DNA from: Caldilineaceae bacterium
GTDB lineage: Bacteria; Chloroflexota; Anaerolineae; Caldilineales; Caldilineaceae
Assembly: GCA_026645635.1 (NCBI GenBank)
Contig: JAPKMV010000055.1
Span: 1 to 11,312, forward strand
Direction: 5' to 3'
Length of the DNA: 11,312 bases
Below, piece by piece: positions 1-5,235 of the stretch (positions within the stretch are counted from its first letter, which is position 1; each line of letters opens with the position of its first letter). The position numbers and the translations under genes are program-made. The notes under the pieces are model-generated. The model worked only from the letters and a program-made list of their open reading frames with translations. It did no database searches and was not told the DNA's origin.

Positions 1-183
1 GGATGTGCGCAAACTCGGCGCGGCTCAGCCCGTAGAGATGGGCGACCAGCGCGTCGATCTCGTCGCGCAACTGCTGGCGCTCGACCGGATCCGTGGCGCG
101 CCTGGCCGGCGTCCACGCTTCGCCCATCACCGCCTGCCAGAGATCGGCGAACTCCGCCCGCGTGCAGGTGAGCCGCGCGGCGC
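1..183 (-). pseudogene. 3'-end fragment of a second restriction-modification gene
   Basis: This stretch aligns without gaps to bases 1087-1269, with about 15 mismatches in 183 positions (~92% identity). Read on the minus strand it stays open in the same frame as the large Eco57I-like enzyme and matches its residues ~1060-1120, including the words EFADLW, VMGEAWTP, DALVAHLYGLSR and AEFAHI. Many differences are synonymous or conservative, so the copy was once under coding selection and is not a fresh duplication. Homology stops abruptly at 183, where the promoter region of the nucleotidyltransferase gene begins, so the 5' part of this copy is missing. Its last ~29 codons would lie left of the window. 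It could be the relic of a paralogous enzyme, or a segment duplicated when the two-gene module at 247-983 arrived. Confidence 0.85.
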
Positions 184-210
184 AAAATTCTTGTCATCTT
201 CGTCACTAAC

Positions 211-239
211 TGCACAACCACGCTCTGATCGGTTATACT
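211..239 (+). promoter_or_regulatory. Candidate sigma-70 promoter giving a leaderless nucleotidyltransferase mRNA
   Basis: TGCACA (211-216), a 17-bp spacer and TATACT (234-239) fit a sigma-70 type promoter: -35 matches 4/6 and -10 matches 5/6. Transcription would start around 246-247, on or one base before the ATG at 247. No Shine-Dalgarno sequence precedes that ATG, which is consistent with a leaderless transcript. It is a pattern match only. Confidence 0.5.
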
Positions 240-246
240 ACGCAAC

Positions 247-765
247 ATGGAAAAAACGCTGGCAATCATCAACCAGATGGAGCGAGACGGCGTCCTCGAT
301 CGCTATGCGATTGGCGGGGCGATAGCTGCTACGCTTTATGTCGAACCAATCCAAACCTATGACCTGGATGTTTTCGTCATCTTTCCAGTCTCCCCCTCTG
401 GTCTGATTTCAGCCAGCCCAATCTATACCTATCTGGCAGCGCACGGGTACCGCGCAGAAGGGGAAGCCATCAACATCGAAGGTTGGCCGGTGCAGTTTCT
501 GCCTGTTTTTAACCCGTTGACAGACGAAGCGCTGACAATGGCCCAAGAGGTCAAGTTTGGTGACACGCCAACGCGAGTGCTTACGGCGGAGCATCTGGCA
601 GCAATTATGTTGCAAACGGGACGCCCCAAAGACTATGCACGACTTGCTCAGTTCATCGAGTCTGGCGTCCTCAATCAAAACCGCTTCCAAGAGATACTTG
701 AGCGGCACAATCTGGGAGCCAGGTGGGTGCAATTTCGCCAACGATTTGCGGGTGACATGCCGTGA
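247..765 (+). CDS. AbiEii/DUF6036-like nucleotidyltransferase, possible toxin
   Basis: The 172-residue protein has the nucleotidyltransferase signature of the MNT/AbiEii/DUF6036 group. GG at residues 23-24 (in AIGGAIAATL) is followed by TYDLDVFV (37-44) with the metal-binding pair D39 and D41. A strand GWPVQFLPVF follows at 79-88, then TAEHLAAIMLQTGRPKDYARL (113-133), the EHL...K.R.KD helix typical of this group. The position where a third carboxylate often sits in the VQFLP strand is occupied by Q83. Members of the wider fold transfer nucleotides to RNA or proteins, and several are toxins or abortive-infection effectors. The activity here is inferred from fold motifs only. The gene is immediately followed by a 66-residue partner, and together they look like a two-gene toxin-antitoxin-like module. 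Sampled G+C (~52-55%) is well below the flanking enzyme gene (~70%), suggesting transfer. The ATG at 247 is the first in frame after the promoter; a second Met at codon 11 is possible. Confidence 0.8.
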   Translation: MEKTLAIINQMERDGVLDRYAIGGAIAATLYVEPIQTYDLDVFVIFPVSPSGLISASPIYTYLAAHGYRAEGEAINIEGWPVQFLPVFNPLTDEALTMAQEVKFGDTPTRVLTAEHLAAIMLQTGRPKDYARLAQFIESGVLNQNRFQEILERHNLGARWVQFRQRFAGDMP

Positions 766-769
766 CAGT

Positions 770-775
770 GGAAGG
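770..775 (+). promoter_or_regulatory. Shine-Dalgarno site fixing the start of the small partner gene
   Basis: GGAAGG lies 7 bases upstream of the ATG at 783 and supports that start. The alternative GTG at 762, which overlaps the nucleotidyltransferase stop as GTGA, has only a weak purine stretch before it. Confidence 0.55.
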
Positions 776-782
776 CAACACG

Positions 783-983
783 ATGACCGCCAACTATCCT
801 GACATCACGCCAATCTTCGCAGCAAAACAGCGCCGCCGGCAGGAACTGGCTGCGCTTTCTTGGGAGGAAAAGGTTGCGATCATTGAGAAGATGCGGCGGT
901 TGCTGCCACGCCAACAGTGGCGCAAAGTTGAGTTAACAGCCGCAACGGTTGCCCCAGATGCAAGCCCTGATCCCAAACCCTGA
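783..983 (+). CDS. Small charged partner protein of the nucleotidyltransferase
   Basis: The 66-residue soluble protein begins with PDITPIFAAK and continues into a strongly charged helix, with the words RRRQELAAL, SWEEKVAIIEKM and RRLLPRQ (residues ~17-45). The tail is Pro/Ala-rich and looks disordered. Short proteins with this pattern (K..RR..LA.L..EEK..I...) recur beside nucleotidyltransferase genes in Chloroflexota and Cyanobacteria. That is recalled knowledge, not a search result. It could be an antitoxin, a chaperone-like partner or a helix that blocks the active site; no DNA-binding domain is visible. The gene starts 17 bases after the upstream stop, or overlaps it by 4 bases if GTG 762 is used (73 residues). 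Either way the two are co-transcribed. It ends 14 bases before the converging stop of the restriction-modification gene, with no room for a terminator. Confidence 0.75.
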   Translation: MTANYPDITPIFAAKQRRRQELAALSWEEKVAIIEKMRRLLPRQQWRKVELTAATVAPDASPDPKP

Positions 984-997
984 TTTTGGTCTGTGGC

Positions 998-3900
998 CTA
1001 CCCCATTCCGTCATACACCGCCAGCAGCGCGGCCCGCTTCGCCTTGCCCTGCGCGTCGTCGGGGAAGACCAGCGGGAACGCACCCAGGATGTGCGCAAAC
1101 TCGGCGCGGCTCAGCCCGTAGAGATGGGCGACCAAGGCGTCCAGTTCGTCGCGTAGCTGCTGGCGCACGACCGGATCCGTGGCGCCGCCGGCCGGCGTCC
1201 ACGCTTCGCCCATCACCGCCAGCCAGAGATCGGCGAACTCCGGTCGCGTGCAGGTGAGCCGCGCAGCGCGGGGTACGATGGCGTCGAAGTAGGGGTTGCC
1301 GGCGGTCAACCGTGGAACAGGGAGACTGTAGGCATTGAACATCGCAACTGAGGTTGAAACCTGGAATTTCATGATGAAATCAAGGCAGTAACTGGCCATG
1401 CACGCGTACAAGAACATTTGCTCAGGCTGTGTCATGTACTCCACAAACTTCTCACCATCAAAGTAGTGTTGAACAGTTGTGGTTAGTGTGTACATCGCAA
1501 AGTACCGTTTAGGCAGCCAACTAACATAAAGTGTCCGCATATTGGTAGCACTTGCAATGCGCCGAAACCCGAAACGGTAGCACTCATAATCAAGCGGTGT
1601 CTTCGCCGCTTCAATTGCCCCTGTTGTCTTTGCAACAGCAGCAATGAGCCGTTTACGACCGACGTCTTCGTCAATCCAGATTGTCGGGTCTTCGAGAACT
1701 TCGCCGTAGAAGCCAAGATTTGCGCCCTGCAAAACTGGAATTCCTCTGCCGGTGTAGTTGAAGATGTCACGATCGTTGGTCTTGTCGAACTCGCGTGTGA
1801 ACTTCGCATTCCAGATTCCTGGCAGCGAGTCACCAAGTAGCGGATGAGTGCCATAGATCTTTTCGGCAATCGAATAATCAGGTTGATCCTTGAACTCGAA
1901 TACAGACAAAGCGTCAGGACTCAGCCGCTGGACTGTCTCAAGTTTGATATAAATCAGGTTGTGCGGATCAGCCAGGAACTCTGCCAGTTCCGAGGGGCGC
2001 ACCGCCACGCGCGGATTGAAGCGGAACGTCGCCCAGAAGCCGTCGCTGGTCATGCCGCGCTGCGCACCCAGCAGCGTGAACTTGACGCGATGATCCACGG
2101 CCGGGAAGAAGAAGCGCTCGTTGCTGAAGTTGTAGAGATACTCGATGCGCCCTTCCTCGAACAACATCTGGCGCAGTTCCTTCGTACCCAAATCGGTGTA
2201 GATGCCCGACGGGATCACCAACGCCAGTCGCCCCTGCGGCGCCAGCAGCGCATAGCTGCGCTCGACAAAGAGCTTGTGCGTGGCGGTGTCGCCCCGTCCC
2301 TGGCGCACGTAGTCGCGTGACCGCTTATAATAGGCCGCCGCCGCCTCGATGCGCTGCTGCTGCCGTTCCCAGCCGGCCAGGATCGCCGGGTCGAGCGCGT
2401 TCAGTTCGGCGATGCGCGCCTCGGCCTCCTCGCGGTTCAGCTTGCTCTCGATGCGCTCGTCGAACTGCGCGTAATACTCGCGCAAATCCGGCTTGACGAT
2501 CTCCCACGGCGGGTTGCCGATGATGATGTCGAAGCCGCCCGCCGCGCCCAGCGCCTTCCCTGCCGCATCCACAAAGACTTCGGGAAACTCCACCGCCCAG
2601 TGGAAGGGGCGCTGCCCGGCCACGTCGCCAAAGTGCGCGGCCAGCCCGGCGTCGAGCGCGTCCGTCACCTGGCGCGTCGCTGCCCGGATGCGCGCCAGCC
2701 GCTCGTCGTGGGGGTCGTTGTCGCTCTCGTCTGCCAGCGCCCGGCGCAGGGTGCGCAGCTCGGCCAGCACCGCGGCATGGTCGTCCAGCCGCGCATCCTC
2801 CGGCCCCGCGCCGATCAACGAGTTGCCGGCCTTGACATTCTGATTGAGGATCAACGGCAGCCGGCGCTGACCCGCGGGCATGTCGGCCATGGCGCGCATC
2901 ATCAGGTTGACGGTGGCGATCTCCGCGGCCTGCGGGTCGAGATCGACGCCGTAGAGATGATGCTCCAGGATCAGGCCGGGGTAGCCTTCCAGCCGCTCTT
3001 TCTCCGTTTTGAGATAGCGCAGTTCAATGTCGGTTTGCGCCACCAGCGGCGTTGCCCGTTCCTCGCGCAGCAGATGGTCGAGGCGGGCATGCCAGGCTGC
3101 GTCCAGGCGAGCAATCTCGCGGCGGTAGAAGTCCGCCAGCACCTGGTACGCGTAGATCAGAAAGCTGCCGCTGCCGCAGGCCATGTCGATCACACGCAGG
3201 TCGCGGATCTGATCGGCGGTCTTGCGCGTCACATCGGGCAGCGGCGGGCCGTCGGGCTTGCCGTCCGCCGTGCCGTAGAGGTGACGGCCCAGCGCGTTGT
3301 CCACCAGATACTGCACGATCACTTGCGGCGTGTAGTAGGAGCCTTGCTTCTTGCGCGTCTCCAGGTTGTCGGCGGTGATGACTGCGCCCCCCACCTGCAC
3401 GAGCGTCTTGCCCAGAAATTGCTCGTAGGTGTTGCCCATGATGTCGGCGGAGAGCGCCCGGTAGCGCGCCTCGTAGAGCTTGGCCGTCAGCCCGCCCAGC
3501 ACCTCATCGCTCACCACCGCCTGGTCGGCCAGCCCGTAGGCAAAGAGACCGGAATTGTGGCGGTCGTCGAAGACGCGGAACAACTGTGCGTAGGACTGGT
3601 TGAGCGGGAAGGTGTAGGGGTTGCGCTGGCGCAGGTCGTAGATGCTTTGCAGCGTCCCCGGCGGTGCGATCAGATGATCCTCGGCAAAGCGCACCACCAC
3701 CAGTCGGTCCAGGATGCGCTGCACCACGCTGCGCAGCGTCTGCACGTCGATGGCGCCGTCGGCGCGGAAGGCCCACGGGTTGGCGTTGGGGTGGGCGACG
3801 ATGTCCTGCGCCAGCCGCTCGCGCCATGTGTTGATAAACTGGAGATACGCTTCGTCCACGTCGGCGCGATGGCGCTGCTCGCTGAGGCGATCCAGCCCGC

Positions 3901-4447
3901 CGTCGAGCACGCGACCATAGGAAAGCTGCCAGAGCAGGTCAAACTCGTCGAGATAGGCAAAGGGCGCTTCGAAGGAGAGCACCAGCCAGTCGCGACGGGC
4001 GTTGAAGAGGCGCAGCTTCTCGAAGTTGGTGAGGATCGCCCACGTCCCGCCGTTCTGGAAGGCGTAGTTGATCGCCTGCTGCTCCTGCGGCGTGCGATCC
4101 ACGGCCATGCCGGGCAGGGCAAGCTGGCCCGGCGTCACGATGCCGCTGATGCTGCGCCGCGCTTCCTTCAGTTCGCTGATCAGGCCGAAGCGTTTTGCCT
4201 CGACAAAGAGTGCGCCACCCTGTTCCGGCAGCAGGGTGATGTCGGGGCGGCCGGCTTCGGTGTAGAGTTCGTACTTGTAGCGCTGCGGGTCCTCGATGGG
4301 CCAGCCCAATGCCTTGAGCAGCGGATCGACAAACTGGCGCACGACGCTGGCTTCGGTCATCGCCTTGCGGGCGGCGGCGTCGAGGGACTTGTAGCGTTGG
4401 ATGAGTGTTGCGATCTGCTGGCGGGCGGCGCTTTGCTCTGGCATCAT
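998..4447 (-). CDS. Single-chain Eco57I-like (type IIG) restriction-modification enzyme
   Basis: This 1149-residue protein combines nuclease and methylase. Residues ~35-160 form an HsdR-N/PD-(D/E)xK-type domain: GRPDITLL (66-73) supplies D69, and FVEAK (81-85) supplies E83 and K85. A helical linker follows. The N6-adenine methylase core has QGSYYTP (368-374, motif X region), VIDMACGSGSFL (419-430, motif I, SAM binding), LYGVDLDPQAAEIA (498-511) and the catalytic IIIGNPPW (641-648, motif IV, NPPW). The C-terminal ~350 residues should be the target-recognition region. Family knowledge: such enzymes methylate adenine in one strand of an asymmetric site and cut nearby. All key residues are present, so it looks active. 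No HsdS, HsdR or BREX partner is visible, so it probably acts alone. TAG ends the gene. ATG 4447 is directly followed by a second ATG (4444); neither has a clear Shine-Dalgarno site. BREX PglX is a less likely reading because of the nuclease domain. Confidence 0.88.
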   Translation of the reverse strand: MMPEQSAARQQIATLIQRYKSLDAAARKAMTEASVVRQFVDPLLKALGWPIEDPQRYKYELYTEAGRPDITLLPEQGGALFVEAKRFGLISELKEARRSISGIVTPGQLALPGMAVDRTPQEQQAINYAFQNGGTWAILTNFEKLRLFNARRDWLVLSFEAPFAYLDEFDLLWQLSYGRVLDGGLDRLSEQRHRADVDEAYLQFINTWRERLAQDIVAHPNANPWAFRADGAIDVQTLRSVVQRILDRLVVVRFAEDHLIAPPGTLQSIYDLRQRNPYTFPLNQSYAQLFRVFDDRHNSGLFAYGLADQAVVSDEVLGGLTAKLYEARYRALSADIMGNTYEQFLGKTLVQVGGAVITADNLETRKKQGSYYTPQVIVQYLVDNALGRHLYGTADGKPDGPPLPDVTRKTADQIRDLRVIDMACGSGSFLIYAYQVLADFYRREIARLDAAWHARLDHLLREERATPLVAQTDIELRYLKTEKERLEGYPGLILEHHLYGVDLDPQAAEIATVNLMMRAMADMPAGQRRLPLILNQNVKAGNSLIGAGPEDARLDDHAAVLAELRTLRRALADESDNDPHDERLARIRAATRQVTDALDAGLAAHFGDVAGQRPFHWAVEFPEVFVDAAGKALGAAGGFDIIIGNPPWEIVKPDLREYYAQFDERIESKLNREEAEARIAELNALDPAILAGWERQQQRIEAAAAYYKRSRDYVRQGRGDTATHKLFVERSYALLAPQGRLALVIPSGIYTDLGTKELRQMLFEEGRIEYLYNFSNERFFFPAVDHRVKFTLLGAQRGMTSDGFWATFRFNPRVAVRPSELAEFLADPHNLIYIKLETVQRLSPDALSVFEFKDQPDYSIAEKIYGTHPLLGDSLPGIWNAKFTREFDKTNDRDIFNYTGRGIPVLQGANLGFYGEVLEDPTIWIDEDVGRKRLIAAVAKTTGAIEAAKTPLDYECYRFGFRRIASATNMRTLYVSWLPKRYFAMYTLTTTVQHYFDGEKFVEYMTQPEQMFLYACMASYCLDFIMKFQVSTSVAMFNAYSLPVPRLTAGNPYFDAIVPRAARLTCTRPEFADLWLAVMGEAWTPAGGATDPVVRQQLRDELDALVAHLYGLSRAEFAHILGAFPLVFPDDAQGKAKRAALLAVYDGMG
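1087..1269 (-). repeat. Right copy of the direct repeat flanking the nucleotidyltransferase module
   Basis: This is the partner of bases 1-183, in the same orientation and 1086 bp away. It lies inside the intact restriction-modification gene (codons ~1060-1120). Together the two copies bracket the nucleotidyltransferase pair. The left extent of the repeat is unknown because the first copy is cut by the window edge. Confidence 0.85.
1321..1980 (-). other. Low-G+C segment within the target-recognition region
   Basis: Counting bases, 1321-1980 has 318 G/C in 660 (48%). The neighbouring blocks 1261-1320 and 1981-2040 have 68% and 70%, and other parts of the same gene reach 75-78%. The segment encodes residues ~823-1042, downstream of the methylase motifs, where specificity domains sit in this family. 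The frame stays open across both edges. The simplest reading is a recombined specificity cassette from a lower-G+C donor in an otherwise native gene. Confidence 0.7.
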
Positions 4448-4498
4448 GACGTGCTGGCTCGTTGGCGTGGTGGAGGTTTGGCTCCTGCGTTGCCCGAC

Positions 4499-4527
4499 AT
4501 TGTAGAAGATGCGCGGCGGCGATGCAA
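4499..4527 (-). promoter_or_regulatory. Sigma-70 type promoter of the restriction-modification gene
   Basis: On the minus strand TTGCAT (4522-4527), a 17-bp spacer (4505-4521) and TACAAT (4499-4504) match the -35 and -10 consensus at 4/6 and 5/6 with ideal spacing. Transcription would begin near 4492, giving a leader of about 45 bases before the ATG at 4447. Confidence 0.6.
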
Positions 4528-4570
4528 GCGGGGCGGGGTGCGCAGATTCGTGCGGTTACAAACCCGAAGG

Positions 4571-4597
4571 CCGTAGGTGCGGTTTTCAACCGCACAT
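4571..4597 (+). repeat. REP-like unit A1
   Basis: GTAG is at 4573-4576. The perfect stem is 4577-4584 with 4588-4595, with loop TTC at 4585-4587. The unit ends in AT, like the second unit of this orientation. Confidence 0.75.
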
Positions 4598-4613
4598 AGC
4601 TGCCTTGCGGGGA

Positions 4614-4646
4614 GATCCGTGCGGTTACAAACCGCACCTACGGATC
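4614..4646 (-). repeat. REP-like unit B1
   Basis: The perfect stem is 4619-4626 with 4630-4637, with loop ACA on the plus strand. CTAC (GTAG on the minus strand) follows at 4638-4641. Outer arms GATCCG (4614-4619) and CGGATC (4641-4646) extend the dyad. Confidence 0.75.
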
Positions 4647-4658
4647 AGCGGGGGTCTG

Positions 4659-4685
4659 CCGTAGGTGCGGTTTTCAACCGCACAT
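4659..4685 (+). repeat. REP-like unit A2
   Basis: It is identical to unit A1 over its 27 bases: GTAG at 4661-4664, stem 4665-4672 with 4676-4683, loop TTC. Confidence 0.75.
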
Positions 4686-4703
4686 GGGGATGGTTCGAGG
4701 GGG

Positions 4704-4733
4704 GATCCGTGCAGTTACAAACCGCACCTACGG
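4704..4733 (-). repeat. REP-like unit B2
   Basis: This copy of unit B1 has one change, GTGCAGTT instead of GTGCGGTT, which breaks one pair of the 8-bp stem. CTAC follows the stem. It lies 10 bases beyond the 3' end of the minus-strand secreted-protein gene and so could affect its mRNA end, but there is no T-tract. Confidence 0.7.
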
Positions 4734-4743
4734 CAATGCACCC

Positions 4744-5085
4744 CTACCGCATACTGCGCAACTGGTCCAGGGTGGTCACATACACATTGGCGCCGCTGTC
4801 GATGTATGCCCGATAGCCCCGGTTGGCCGTCTCGGCGTTCAACGCTTGCAGGTCGCTCGAATAATCGTAGACCCCCGCATGCGCCAGGTAGTCGGCGGCG
4901 GCGCTCCGGGCGCCCAACATGCGCAACTGATCCAATTGCGTGATATACTCATTAGCACGATTGGCGCGGCCGGTTTCGGGCAGCGTGTCCGGTGCGTCCT
5001 GAGCAAACACAGCGCCGGTAAGCAGGCTGACGATGATCAGCGCCGCCAACAGTGCGCCAACAGACCGATGGAAAATGGCGTTCAT
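4744..5085 (-). CDS. Small secreted protein with duplicated LDQLR motif
   Basis: The 113-residue protein is not recognised. Residues 1-28 form a clear Sec signal peptide: R7, a hydrophobic core (VGALLAALIIVSLLTG, 9-24) and a likely signal-peptidase I site after VFA (26-28). The mature ~85 residues are polar, have no cysteine and contain two related segments, ANEYITQLDQLRML (44-57) and ANVYVTTLDQLRSM (99-112), about 55 residues apart. Between them is a Tyr- and Ala-rich stretch (ADYLAHAGVYDYSSDLQALN). This suggests two copies of a short helical repeat. It is probably exported across the membrane with no further anchor. The ATG at 5085 is chosen because AAGGAGA precedes it and the signal peptide starts there; an upstream in-frame start at 5214 would add 43 unlikely residues. 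It is divergent from the BTAD regulator gene (150 bp apart), so it may be controlled by it. Confidence 0.75.
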   Translation of the reverse strand: MNAIFHRSVGALLAALIIVSLLTGAVFAQDAPDTLPETGRANRANEYITQLDQLRMLGARSAAADYLAHAGVYDYSSDLQALNAETANRGYRAYIDSGANVYVTTLDQLRSMR

Positions 5086-5090
5086 GGTTC

Positions 5091-5097
5091 TCTCCTT
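5091..5097 (-). promoter_or_regulatory. Strong Shine-Dalgarno site of the secreted-protein gene
   Basis: AAGGAGA on the minus strand lies 5 bases upstream of the ATG at 5085. It is the best ribosome-binding site in the window and rules out the longer reading from 5214. Confidence 0.8.
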
Positions 5098-5128
5098 ATC
5101 TTTGAATAGCAACTTCACGGCATCAACT

Positions 5129-5180
5129 CCTGCTTGCAGTATGGCAGCGGCAGCGTGCGGAAAGCGTGGTTTGCAGCAGG
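5129..5180. promoter_or_regulatory. Imperfect inverted repeat in the divergent intergenic region
   Basis: CCTGCTTGCA (5129-5138) and TGCAGCAGG (5172-5180) are inverted copies with one extra T, about 33 bases apart. They lie between the two divergent genes. TTGCAG also recurs directly at 5134-5139 and 5171-5176. This could be an operator or a chance match. Confidence 0.25.
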
Positions 5181-5192
5181 CCGTGCGTGCAT

Positions 5193-5220
5193 TTGGCGCG
5201 GATTTTTCGTGCACTATTAT
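5193..5220 (+). promoter_or_regulatory. Candidate promoter of the regulator-kinase operon
   Basis: TTGGCG (5193-5198), a 16-bp spacer and TATTAT (5215-5220) make a modest sigma-70 match. The transcript would start near 5227, only ~10 bases before the ATG at 5236, so the leader would be very short. The weak ribosome-binding site there fits that. Confidence 0.35.
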
Positions 5221-5235
5221 CCGGACAAGACGCCT

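Larger units (their letters stand above)
4545..4733. repeat. Cluster of REP/BIME-like palindromes
   Basis: The gene-free stretch 4448-4743 holds the enzyme promoter and this cluster. There are four good units and one degraded unit (4545-4565) in alternating orientation. Each good unit carries GTAG immediately 5' of a hairpin with 8-bp arms GTGCGGTT / AACCGCAC and a 3-base loop, TTC in one orientation and TGT (ACA on the plus strand) in the other. Same-orientation units repeat every 88-90 bp. A GTAG or GGAG tetranucleotide beside a short hairpin is the hallmark of REP elements mobilised by RAYT transposases; no RAYT gene is present here. Adjacent inverted units can also pair with each other into longer hairpins. 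Confidence 0.75.

Noticed and set aside
1..1269. Insertion sequence carrying the nucleotidyltransferase pair
   Set aside because: There is no transposase and there are no terminal inverted repeats. The flanking repeats are gene fragments ~92% identical, far too long and diverged to be a target-site duplication.
998..4447. BREX PglX methylase
   Set aside because: The protein has an N-terminal PD-(D/E)xK nuclease motif and no BREX partner genes are in the window, so a solitary type IIG-like enzyme is more likely.
2600..4576. A 658-codon plus-strand open frame opposite the restriction-modification gene
   Set aside because: It is the antisense shadow of a clearly homologous minus-strand enzyme in high-G+C DNA. 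Its translation is rich in low-complexity Val/Gly/His/Arg and shows no domain.
4545..4733. CRISPR array
   Set aside because: The units alternate in orientation, are themselves hairpins, have unequal non-spacer gaps and no cas genes are nearby. REP-like elements fit better.
4704..4733. Intrinsic terminator for the secreted-protein gene
   Set aside because: The hairpin has a mismatch in this copy and there is no T-tract on the minus strand after it.
5134..5235. Longer N-terminus of the BTAD regulator from the ATG at 5134
   Set aside because: The extra 34 residues do not resemble the family, which starts at MLELNLLG. The region also overlaps the likely promoter and the divergent control region.
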